Assembly (NCBI GenBank): GCA_018701215.1
Contig: JABIWH010000022.1
Location: 38,021 to 102,020 of the forward strand
Length of the DNA stretch: 64,000 nt
Direction: 5' to 3'
Source: Rhodospirillaceae bacterium
Lineage (GTDB): Bacteria; Pseudomonadota; Alphaproteobacteria; GCA-2731375
A program made the translations under genes and the position numbers. The notes beneath the pieces were generated by a model. That model was not told the origin of the DNA and made no database searches. It was given only the letters and a program-made list of their open reading frames with translations. Shown piece after piece: positions 26,096 to 33,933 of this stretch; within the stretch, counting starts at the first letter, position 1, and each line of letters begins with the position of its first letter.

Positions 26096-26900
26096 GGCTC
26101 ATACCGACGCGGGAAGCGGGCCGTACTGTGATCGGTTCAAAAAATTCGCCCAGACGCTTGCCGGCGTAGGGGGAAAACAGTGCCTTGAAGCGGCAATTCA
26201 TTGTCCAGCGCGTGCTGCCTTCACGGTTGATGCGATTGCCGTGCATAAGGTTTTGATTGAACAGCAGGACACTGCCATAGGGCACATCGACCCAGATCAA
26301 ATCGTCTTCAATGGCCGCGAACAGATCGTCCGTGCCGGCACCATCGAAATCGGCCATGCGGGCCTCCACCAGTTGTCCTTTATCAGGCGGCAGCAGGAAC
26401 ATGGTCTTGGTATCGTAACAATCCACGAAGGGCAGCCAGACCACCACCTCGAACGGACTGTCGCCATCCCAGACATCGGCATGTACGGCGAGCAACGAGC
26501 TGTCGTCACCGGGCAGTTGGATCGACAGGTTCAATCGCCGCTGCATGGCCAATTCGTTACCGACAATGGCTTCCAGCAAGGGCCGAGCCAGTTCGAAATA
26601 GACTTTCCGGGCCCAGGGTAGATCGTTAACCCCATTGATCACCGCCATGCGCAGGGCGTTCAGGGCCACGGCCTCCACCTGGCTGTGTATATCATCCAGG
26701 AAGGCACTGGGATCTTTCGCCGGCTCCAGGCCAAGATGCCTCGCCGCGATCACCGCCATGGCATCACGCAGGCGATCAAGCGCGCCTGGATCAGCGACCG
26801 GTGCGATGACATGGCCTTGTTCCAGATATTGCTCACCCAGCGCAACTTCGTCGGGGTGCAGAAATCCTTCAGGCCGCGGCAGGGTTAAGGCGTAATTCAC
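26067..26900 (-). CDS. Sporadic carbohydrate cluster 2OG-Fe(II) oxygenase
   Basis: A 277-residue Fe(II)/2-oxoglutarate-dependent oxygenase. The facial triad is visible as H140 and D142 in AVHADVWDGDSPFEVVVWLP and H220 in NQNLMHGNRIN; R231 in STRWTMN probably binds 2-oxoglutarate. This type is known from carbohydrate clusters carrying the LIC12192-family protein. It could hydroxylate or oxidise a sugar or its branch; the exact reaction is not known. It is translationally coupled to the transketolase C-terminal subunit gene (4-base overlap). Confidence 0.83.
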   Translation of the reverse strand: MNYALTLPRPEGFLHPDEVALGEQYLEQGHVIAPVADPGALDRLRDAMAVIAARHLGLEPAKDPSAFLDDIHSQVEAVALNALRMAVINGVNDLPWARKVYFELARPLLEAIVGNELAMQRRLNLSIQLPGDDSSLLAVHADVWDGDSPFEVVVWLPFVDCYDTKTMFLLPPDKGQLVEARMADFDGAGTDDLFAAIEDDLIWVDVPYGSVLLFNQNLMHGNRINREGSTRWTMNCRFKALFSPYAGKRLGEFFEPITVRPASRVGMSHELPGGFVE

Positions 26901-27841
26901 GCGACTTGCGCCCCGGCACCGTTCACTTCATCACGGATACGCTGGGCGATTTGCGGCCCCTGCAAGCCGTAATATTCCAACAATTCATCCTGGGTGCCGT
27001 ATTTATCGGAAAACGTATCGGGGATGCCAAGGCGCACCAGACGGCTGACCGCGTTGGGCGCCTTGTCCAGCAATAGATCACCAACGGCGCTGCCCAGACC
27101 GCCGACCAGGGTGTGTTCCTCGACCGTGACCAGCAGATCCACATCAGCCAGCTGGGACAGAATGGCCGCCTCGTCCAGCGGCTTGACGGTGTGCATATGC
27201 AACACGCCGCATTCGATACCCTCGCGGCTGAGTTCCTCGGCCGCATGCAGGGCGCGGGTGGTGGTGATACCGGTACCGACAATTAAGACCTTGCCTGGAC
27301 TGCGCATGTTGATGGCGCGGCCCATCTCGAAACCACGGGCCGCATCCGAGACGATTTCGTCACCGCCCTTGGCCAGACGGATATAGCAAGGGCCTTCAAG
27401 TTCCAAGGTCTGGGGCACCAGGCGGGCCATCTCTTCCTTGTCGCAGGGCGCGAACACGGTCATCCGCGGCAGGGCACGCAGAATGGCGATATCCTCGATC
27501 GCCAGATGGGTCGGGCCAAGCGGCGCATAAACCAGGCCGCCGCCGTTGGCGATCAACTTGACGGGCAGATTATGCAGGCACAGATCCACCGCCAACTGCT
27601 CGTAACAGCGCCGGGTGATGAAGGTGGCAATGGTATTGACGTATGGAATAAAACCTTCCATGGCCAGACCGGCGGCCATGCCGATCAGGTTCTGCTCCGA
27701 GACGCCTTCCATGAAGAAGCGATCGGGCATTTCGTCACGGAATTGATCCAGGGTGCCGGCCCCCAGGTCCGAGCCGATGAAGACCACGCGTTCATCCTGC
27801 TTGGCCAGTTCATAAACATAGTCGAGACAAGTTTTACGCAT
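26897..27841 (-). CDS. Transketolase-like, C-terminal (pyrimidine and C-terminal) subunit
   Basis: A 314-residue protein equivalent to the second half of transketolase: the pyrimidine-binding domain (DERVVFIGSDLGAGTLDQF, FFMEGVSEQNLIGMAAGLA, FITRRCYEQLAVDL) and the C-terminal domain (PGKVLIVGTGITTTRAL, VTVEEHTLVGGLGSAV). It works with the N-terminal subunit encoded just upstream, two bases away. As a pair they would be a TPP enzyme that transfers a two-carbon ketol unit. In the cluster this may yield sedoheptulose-type sugar phosphates or make a two-carbon branch; that is inference. Confidence 0.88.
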   Translation of the reverse strand: MRKTCLDYVYELAKQDERVVFIGSDLGAGTLDQFRDEMPDRFFMEGVSEQNLIGMAAGLAMEGFIPYVNTIATFITRRCYEQLAVDLCLHNLPVKLIANGGGLVYAPLGPTHLAIEDIAILRALPRMTVFAPCDKEEMARLVPQTLELEGPCYIRLAKGGDEIVSDAARGFEMGRAINMRSPGKVLIVGTGITTTRALHAAEELSREGIECGVLHMHTVKPLDEAAILSQLADVDLLVTVEEHTLVGGLGSAVGDLLLDKAPNAVSRLVRLGIPDTFSDKYGTQDELLEYYGLQGPQIAQRIRDEVNGAGAQVA

Positions 27842-27843
27842 GA

Positions 27844-28701
27844 TCAGCCCTCTATCGCCGCTAAAACGCCGTCGATTTCTGCATCGCTCATTTTTGATTT
27901 GTGGTGCCAGGTGGGATCGCCCTCGGCATGCGCGACGCCCCTGCCCTTGATGGTGTGAGCGATGACCGCATTGGGCCGGCCGGTCACAAACGGCAGAGTC
28001 TGAAAAGTGCGGCGCAAGCCTTCGACATCATGGCCATCCACGTTGCGGACGGCAAAGCCGAAGCTTTCCCATTTAGATGTTAGCGGTTCCAGGTCCTGAA
28101 CCACTTCCGTACGCTCGTATGATTGCAATTTATTGTAATCAACAATGATTGTCAGGTTGTCCAGCTGATGCTTGCCGGCGCTCATGGCGGCTTCCCAGAC
28201 CGCGCCTTCGTTGATCTCGCCATCGCCGGTGACACAGAAAATCCGATGCGCCGCGCCTTTTAATCTGGCCGCCGCCGACATGCCCACGGCAATGGAGGGT
28301 CCGTGTCCCAAGGCGCCGGTGGATGCCTCGACACCGGGAATTTTTCCCGCATCCGGATGCCCGCCCAAAATGCCGTCAAAACGGCAAAAGCGGTCCAGCT
28401 CCTCCATACGGAAATAGCCGTGATCGGCCAGAATGGCATATTGCGCCAGACAGCCGTGGCCCTTGGATAACAGAAAACGGTCGCGCTGATCCCAGTCCGG
28501 GCGCGCTGGATCATGGGCCATGACATCGTCATAAAGCACGCGCACCAGTTCTATCGCCGAAAGGGCGGCGCCAAGATGGCCACGGCCTCCCCCCACGAGG
28601 CCACGGACAACCAAACGGCGCAGATCGCGCGAACGGCGGTCCAGCGCCAAGGGTTCGTATACGGTGTGCGCACGGCGCTCCAACGCGGCCAAATTAATCA
28701 T
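27844..28701 (-). CDS. Transketolase-like, N-terminal (TPP-binding) subunit
   Basis: A 285-residue protein equivalent to the first half of transketolase. It carries GHLGAALSAIELVRVLYDDV, the FLLSKGHGCLAQYAIL segment and the TPP motif GDGEINEGAVWEAAMSAGKHQLDN..IVDYN (GDG to N). The ATG at 28701 is used, because the conserved part starts right after it; the upstream in-frame stretch lies inside the kinase-like gene, which it overlaps by 8 bases. Split transketolases of this kind are typical of secondary-metabolite and polysaccharide clusters, distinct from the single-chain TktA of central metabolism. Confidence 0.88.
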   Translation of the reverse strand: MINLAALERRAHTVYEPLALDRRSRDLRRLVVRGLVGGGRGHLGAALSAIELVRVLYDDVMAHDPARPDWDQRDRFLLSKGHGCLAQYAILADHGYFRMEELDRFCRFDGILGGHPDAGKIPGVEASTGALGHGPSIAVGMSAAARLKGAAHRIFCVTGDGEINEGAVWEAAMSAGKHQLDNLTIIVDYNKLQSYERTEVVQDLEPLTSKWESFGFAVRNVDGHDVEGLRRTFQTLPFVTGRPNAVIAHTIKGRGVAHAEGDPTWHHKSKMSDAEIDGVLAAIEG

Positions 28702-29749
28702 CTTCAAAAACCTCTGTGTTGGCGTCATCGATCTGACGCAGCATGGCCTTTGCCTTGGCCAATTGATTATCCAGGGCGTAATCCCGGTCTGGATGGGCGC
28801 CGGCATAGTCCCGGCGCAACCAACGTTCGGGCAGAAATTCGTTCAACAAGATCAGACACCAGCGCATGGCATAAAGGGGAAAAAGCGCTCGCAACCGGGC
28901 TTCGAAATCATGGTCGCCGCCAAATACCGCCGCCGCGCCCCGGCGGAAACGCCGGCGCAGTTCCACATCCAGACCCATGCCGGGGTGGAGGAGGAAATCC
29001 GCCACCAGCTTTACCGGATCATCCCAGCCGAAATATTCAAAATCGATAAAGACCAAGCGCCCATCAGCCCGGCGAATGGCATTGTGGAAGCCGAAATCCG
29101 AGGGTGACAATGTTAGCGCCGACAGCTCGATTGGTTCCGCGAAATTCATGCCCCTGCCCTGATATTGCGCCATGGCGAAATTGCAATGGCGTTCATAGGA
29201 CTCGGCAAAGGTATCGATCAGAAAGGCGCGCAATCGGTGGTCATCGATCACCAGCAAACGGTCCAGGCGGCGATCAATTTGCCGCGCCACTTCGGCACCG
29301 GAAAGGCAGGCTTCGGATGCCAGGGGTAGTGCCGCGGCCTCGGGCTGCTGCGCCAGACGATAGAGATCCAGCACAAAACATAGCGCCTCGAACAGATCGC
29401 GGGGCGTGGGTTGGCCCACCGCATCGCCATCAACCCAGCCGAACAGGGCGCAATGACGTTCCGCGTCACGGGCCACGGCACGGGGCACCTGGCGGTCCAC
29501 CCCTTGGGCGCGCAGGAATGTCAAACCACCGAACTCGGCACCAAGGCGGTCGCGGTCATCACCGGGGCGCTTGAAATAGGTTTTCAGGGCGTATTGCCGT
29601 CCGTCAGCCGCCTCGACCCGGTACAAACGGTTGTTGCCGCCGCCCTGCTGGCGGCTGACCTGGCGCACGGGATCGCCCAATAACGCCGTTGCGGCGGCCT
29701 CGGCGGCCTCCGTCGTATCAATGCTTATAGTGCTAGTGTCGGGGGCCAA
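28694..29749 (-). CDS. Phosphotransferase of the APH/choline kinase fold
   Basis: A kinase-like protein of about 351 residues. The N-lobe shows a Gly-rich loop (QQGGGNNRLYRVEAADG) and the catalytic Lys region QYALKTYF. The catalytic loop reads LSPSDFGFHNAI (Asp and Asn kept, the preceding His of HxD replaced by Ser), and the DFE motif is in FIDFEYFGWDDP. The start is not an ATG: a TTG at 29749 with GGGGAG eight bases upstream is favoured and overlaps the HAD gene by 17 bases; longer readings run into that gene antiparallel to no known domain. It may phosphorylate a sugar or a small alcohol in the cluster. Confidence 0.75.
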   Translation of the reverse strand: MAPDTSTISIDTTEAAEAAATALLGDPVRQVSRQQGGGNNRLYRVEAADGRQYALKTYFKRPGDDRDRLGAEFGGLTFLRAQGVDRQVPRAVARDAERHCALFGWVDGDAVGQPTPRDLFEALCFVLDLYRLAQQPEAAALPLASEACLSGAEVARQIDRRLDRLLVIDDHRLRAFLIDTFAESYERHCNFAMAQYQGRGMNFAEPIELSALTLSPSDFGFHNAIRRADGRLVFIDFEYFGWDDPVKLVADFLLHPGMGLDVELRRRFRRGAAAVFGGDHDFEARLRALFPLYAMRWCLILLNEFLPERWLRRDYAGAHPDRDYALDNQLAKAKAMLRQIDDANTEVFEDD

Positions 29750-30350
29750 AGACGTGCTCCCCAATCTCGTCCCAATGACGGCAGCGCAACAGGTCAGGTG
29801 CCGCTTCGCTGTCCGCATGGGGGTCATACAGTACCGCTTGGGCGGTCTTCGGAAAACCGGGCTCGGCGAAGACTTCTTCCAAATCATCAATAAACCAGGC
29901 GCATTTCAGCTCCGCGATCCGCGCCACCTTGGCCGACCGGGTATCCTCGAAATGAACATCGTCGGGGTTCATATGCAGGCCCATGGCATCAAAAAAGCCG
30001 TGCTGTTCCATCCAATCGGTCGCTGCCCGGCGCAGATCGGTACCATCGGACGCAAAATTGGCATGACGGGTTTTGTGCGAGACGATGGAAACCGCGACGC
30101 CGCCCTGACGGCACAATTGAATAAAACGGTCGACGCCGTCCAGCAACAGAGCACCGGCCATGCGCCCGCCATAGGCCTCGGCCTGCAGACGGCGCCAGAT
30201 CAATTCGCCCTCGGGGCGCTGGCGCAAGGCATCGCGCAACTCGCGCTTTCCCGTGGGCGCGCGATCAAACAAGCCGCGCTCCTCGGCCAAAGTGGCGAAA
30301 AGCGCGTCGTAGCCTGCAATGGTGTTGTCGAAATCGATACCGATACGCAT
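29733..30350 (-). CDS. HAD-superfamily phosphatase-like protein
   Basis: A 205-residue HAD-fold protein. The nucleophile motif is IDFDNTI (D6, D8 in GIDFDNT), motif II may be SIVSHKT, and the acidic motif IV region reads AWFIDDLEEVF. It is the first gene of the polysaccharide operon, which continues to 23418. In a heptose-type pathway it could be the bisphosphate phosphatase (GmhB-like role), but the sequence is not a classic GmhB, so this is inference. About 130 bases of upstream DNA contain a 14-bp perfect palindrome. Confidence 0.8.
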   Translation of the reverse strand: MRIGIDFDNTIAGYDALFATLAEERGLFDRAPTGKRELRDALRQRPEGELIWRRLQAEAYGGRMAGALLLDGVDRFIQLCRQGGVAVSIVSHKTRHANFASDGTDLRRAATDWMEQHGFFDAMGLHMNPDDVHFEDTRSAKVARIAELKCAWFIDDLEEVFAEPGFPKTAQAVLYDPHADSEAAPDLLRCRHWDEIGEHVFGPRH

Positions 30351-30414
30351 GCCGTGCCGTCCTGAATGTCTATCAGGTTAATTAGGCCGGAAAATGGTTA
30401 ACATTGCCCTACGA

Positions 30415-30428
30415 CGGAACATGTTCCG
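30415..30428. promoter_or_regulatory. 14-bp perfect palindrome upstream of the sugar operon
   Basis: CGGAACATGTTCCG is a perfect inverted repeat about 65 bases upstream of the first gene (30350) of the minus-strand polysaccharide operon, a sensible position for an operator. It contains GAAC and GTTC but not in the GTTC-N7-GTTC spacing of the alphaproteobacterial SOS box. No matching regulator is identifiable here. Confidence 0.35.
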
Positions 30429-30481
30429 AGCCGTGAAACAGCGGCAAAAATAAATCCATATGGCGGCGTGATTGTGATCAA

Positions 30482-30745
30482 CTATCGCTTGGATGCCGGC
30501 AAATCCAGGGCATCAAGCGCCTCTACTCCGGCGTAGCGCGCCAGTTCACGGCGGCCAAGGTCAGTCCAGTGGCCATCGTCAGCAATCAGACCACGGTCAA
30601 GCAGTTCGCTTAGTTCGGTTCTGGCGATGGATATTTTGTGGCCGTTCCAGTGATCGAGCCGTGCGCCACGCACATCAATCATCGGGCAAACGCCATTGCC
30701 TTCCCACATTTCCGCGGACAGCCGCAAAATTTCATTGCCAGGCAT
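30482..30745 (-). CDS. Small hypothetical protein
   Basis: A short reading frame of 87 residues on the same strand as the histidine kinase, 64 bases downstream of its stop. It starts MPGNEILRLSAEMWEGNGV and contains MIDVRGARLDHWNGHKISIARTELSELLDRGLIADDGHWTDLGRRELA, which looks like a compact alpha/beta or winged-helix-like fold. A GTG at 30796 would give 17 more residues. No Shine-Dalgarno is clear. Not recognised as a known family; it may be co-transcribed with the kinase. Confidence is limited because the gene is small. Confidence 0.5.
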   Translation of the reverse strand: MPGNEILRLSAEMWEGNGVCPMIDVRGARLDHWNGHKISIARTELSELLDRGLIADDGHWTDLGRRELARYAGVEALDALDLPASKR

Positions 30746-30808
30746 GTTGTCTTCGCTTGACCGTTGATCCGGCTGTTGGGTAAGAAAAATTTTCACGTTT
30801 TTATCCGC

Positions 30809-32224
30809 TTACGCCGCTGATTGCGCGAGTTTCGGCAGCGCCCGCGTGGGCATCAATTCTGGTACCAGGCGCCGCCCGATTGGTGTCAACGGCAACCAAA
30901 CCGTCGCCGTGGTGCCCACATCAATGGTGCTGGCGATCGTCAGCGTGCCGCCATGCGCTTCGATCATCTTCTTGGAAAGTGGCAGACCCAGACCGACACC
31001 GCCATTGGCGCGCGATAGCGAACTCTCAACCTGTCCAAAGGGCTCCATGATCTTGGCCATATTCTCCGCGGCAATGCCAATGCCGTTGTCGGCCACTGAA
31101 ATCTCGATTGATGCGTCATCCGGCGTGTTGACGGAGAGTAAAATGTCGCCCCCCTCCTGGGTGTACTTCACCGCATTGGAAAGCAGGTTGACCAACACCT
31201 GCCGCAACAACTGATGATCGCCTCGGATGACCAACTCCTCGTCCGGCAATTCATTTTCGAAGGTTATCTGCTTTTTTTCGATATCACCCGAGAGCATGGC
31301 GGCGGCTTGCCGCGCCAAATCCGCGTAGGATATATCCTGAGCTTCGATATCAAGTTTTCCAGATTCTATTTTCGTGATGTCCAAAATATCATTGATAATT
31401 TGCAGTAAATGCAATCCACTTAGCTCGATATCCTTGCCATAATCCACATAGGTCTGATTGTCGATTGGACCCATTATCTGCGTATTGATTAATTGTGAGA
31501 AGCCGATGATCGCGTTCAATGGTGTCCGCAGCTCGTGGCTCATTGTGGCAAGAAATTCGGATTTGGAATGGTTAGCTGCTTCGGCATCTTCTTTTGCCGA
31601 ACTGATCCGCGCGATGGAAAACTCGTAAAGCCCGATATAGGTAAGCGCCATGGCGGTAACGTAACCGGCGGCGCAGATGAACAGGACTAATGTGATCCCG
31701 CCGGTATCATCGGAACCAAAACTACTGGGAAACTCATGACCTGATAAATACAGACCGCCTAGGACCATGAAGCCGAAGGCATAACTCAACAAGCCAATCA
31801 GGCGATAGATGCCATCCACGAAGAACATGGCAACGATCGGTACCGTCAGGGTCCACGAAAGGGCTGGAGACTGGATGCCGCCATAATGGTAGGAAACGAA
31901 GAATATCAGGGCCACGAAATGCAGCAATGAACCTAGCCCGACCGCGCGTTTCGCTTTGGTCCAGCGCAGCAAGAAAGGAAACGCAAAGAACAAAAGATCA
32001 GCAATCAGCAATGACCATGCAGCCATGCTGGGATATTGCGCGATTAACGAAAGTGCGATGACAGCGCCCAATGGCGGGCCGCAAACATGACTAATTACAA
32101 ACGCGCGCAGTCGGCGATGCTCTTCTTCGCTGTCTCTCAGTTCCTCTGGAATAAACCAATCCAAAATTCCAAAGAATTTATGCAATATCAAATTGCAAAA
32201 TGACATGTTATGGCCCGATGACAT
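30809..32224 (-). CDS. Six-TM sensor histidine kinase (CqsS/LqsS-like arrangement)
   Basis: A 471-residue membrane sensor kinase. Six predicted transmembrane helices lie at about residues 40-62, 68-86, 97-113, 120-137, 143-160 and 175-200. HisKA carries the phosphorylated histidine H230 in FLATMSHELRTPLNAIIGF; the ATPase domain has LVNLLSNAVKYT (N box), VADNGIGIA (G1) and GGVGLGLPLSKKMIEAHGG (G2). There is no receiver domain. It is divergent from a CqsA-like synthase gene across an AT-rich 0.5 kb. Six-TM kinases next to CqsA-type synthases (CqsS, LqsS) are receptors for alpha-hydroxyketone autoinducers, so this may be such a receptor. This is context inference: the TM domain itself was not matched to CqsS. 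Confidence 0.85.
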   Translation of the reverse strand: MSSGHNMSFCNLILHKFFGILDWFIPEELRDSEEEHRRLRAFVISHVCGPPLGAVIALSLIAQYPSMAAWSLLIADLLFFAFPFLLRWTKAKRAVGLGSLLHFVALIFFVSYHYGGIQSPALSWTLTVPIVAMFFVDGIYRLIGLLSYAFGFMVLGGLYLSGHEFPSSFGSDDTGGITLVLFICAAGYVTAMALTYIGLYEFSIARISSAKEDAEAANHSKSEFLATMSHELRTPLNAIIGFSQLINTQIMGPIDNQTYVDYGKDIELSGLHLLQIINDILDITKIESGKLDIEAQDISYADLARQAAAMLSGDIEKKQITFENELPDEELVIRGDHQLLRQVLVNLLSNAVKYTQEGGDILLSVNTPDDASIEISVADNGIGIAAENMAKIMEPFGQVESSLSRANGGVGLGLPLSKKMIEAHGGTLTIASTIDVGTTATVWLPLTPIGRRLVPELMPTRALPKLAQSAA

Positions 32225-32749
32225 TTTAGCAGAAATTTAAGCATCGCTATATTCCTCATAAAACTACTTATAAATGGTTAATTTATTACACTGTTTGAAA
32301 AATATCATTTTCAAAAATAATTTATTACTCATATTGATCGTTATATTGATTAAATAGATTAATGTTTTATTAATCATAGAAAATAAAATATTAATAAATA
32401 CAAATAATAACTATAAACAATTAATAATTTACTGTTTATAATTCCGCAAAGAAAATATTGACGCAAAAGTTGCCGGTTTTGTAACAAAAATTAATATAGC
32501 TATATTGTAATTACATTATACAATAACTATTATTGTAATTTTTTTGTAATTATCAAATACTTGACATTTTGTCACACGATATACTTATTCGGCCAATACT
32601 ATAGCCATTTTTGTCTTATGAATTGTTGCCATCTTTTGGCATTGCCCCTATAATTTTTCAATAGTAAGAGATCTTGATTGCCTGTTGATGCTTAAGGCGG
32701 TCGACTGTGCTCGAAAATCTTGGGCGCAATTATTGAATGAGTGCGACAG
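32225..32749. other. AT-rich divergent intergenic region
   Basis: About 520 bases without a gene between the histidine kinase (minus) and the CqsA-like gene (plus). From about 32270 to 32560 the sequence is strikingly A/T-rich, in contrast to the GC-rich genes around it. It includes TTGACA at about 32571 in a stretch with several TATA-like hexamers. It probably holds both divergent promoters and binding sites for AT-preferring nucleoid proteins; no specific operator can be named. Confidence 0.6.
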
Positions 32750-33875
32750 ATGCCTTCTGTAATCAATGAACAGCAGTCACGACCAATACTCTCATCGTTA
32801 AGCCGGCGTATTGCTAGCCATTTTAAACAATACCCGGATGGTCATTTGGTTAACGGGCGCGCCGCGACTGCATTGGATATTAACCTTTCCGGCAATGACT
32901 ATCTCGGCATTGGCAATGACCCCAGGATCATCCGCCGACAGCTCGATGCCTTGGCCAATGGGCATGAAGATATTTTCATGTCCGGCGTCTACACCCAGCA
33001 CCTGGACCCGCAGTTAAGGTTGGAAAATGACTACGCCGCATGGCTTGGTGCGGAAGCGGCCGTGCTCTGCCAATCTGGTTTTGCCGCCAATGAAGGGCTG
33101 CTACAGGCGGTCGCCGGGGCCGAAACGCCAGCATATATCGATTTACAGCACCCTCGGCGATCTCTGCCGATTACAAGACATTCTTGATGTTTGTGAAGAA
33201 ACAGGCAGCATGTTGATCGTCGATGAATCCCATGCAATCGGCGTTATCGGCTTGCAGGGCGAAGGTCTGGTCAGCCATCTCGGCCTCGCCGATCGTGTGC
33301 CGTTTCGGGTCTTCAGTCTGTCAAAGGCCATGGTGGGTCGGGGCGGCGTCATCGTCGGGTCCGCGCGTTTCGTCGAATATTTTCGCTATGAGTCCAGGCA
33401 ATCGATATTTTCCTCGGCCATCTTTCCCAACGAAGTGGCGCGTTTCGAAGCAACCTTGGCTCTGGTACGCGGCGAAGTACATCGCCGCGCAAGGATAGCA
33501 GGCTTAAGTGAACGGCTGCGCCGTGGTCTGTTGCAGTTGGGCTATGATGTATCCTGCAGCGAGAGCCAGATCATACCGTTGATAGCCGGTCCGGAAAGTG
33601 AAACCGCCCGGCTACGCGATGCCTTGGAAGCGCATGGCGTCATCGGATCCGTGTTCTGCGCGCCGGCAACGCCACGCAACCGTTCCCTGGTCAGGCTATG
33701 TGTTCACAATGGCCTTGATAACGCGGATATTGACCACATTATCGAGGTCTGTTTAAGAATCCGGGATCAGGTTCAGCCTGATCGTTGGCCGACCCGGCCG
33801 AGTCAAAGCAAATATTGGGCCGCGGTACAGACCATGGGCAACCGCATTCCTTCGAGCGTCGAAAAGAAACTATAA
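32750..33875 (+). pseudogene. CqsA-like alpha-oxoamine synthase, disrupted by internal deletion
   Basis: A PLP-dependent alpha-oxoamine synthase most like CqsA/LqsA, the synthases of alpha-aminoketone/hydroxyketone autoinducers. The first part (32750-33145) reads LSGNDYLGIGNDPR, IFMSGVYTQH, LCQSGFAANEGLLQAV, YID; the second, in the next frame, reads YSTLGDLCRLQDIL, LIVDESHAIG, VFSLSKAMVGRGG (PLP lysine), SESQIIPLIAGPE and VIGSVFCAPATPRN, all close to CqsA. Between YID and YSTLG, roughly 45 residues normally present, including the conserved His that stacks on PLP, are absent and the frame shifts at about 33140-33150. As read, the gene cannot give an active enzyme. A misassembly or sequencing deletion at this point is possible. 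Confidence 0.8.
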
Positions 33876-33933
33876 ATGCCAACTCCGGTACATATTAGGT
33901 GCGCCTTAAAGCGACGCGCTGCCTAGAACATGT

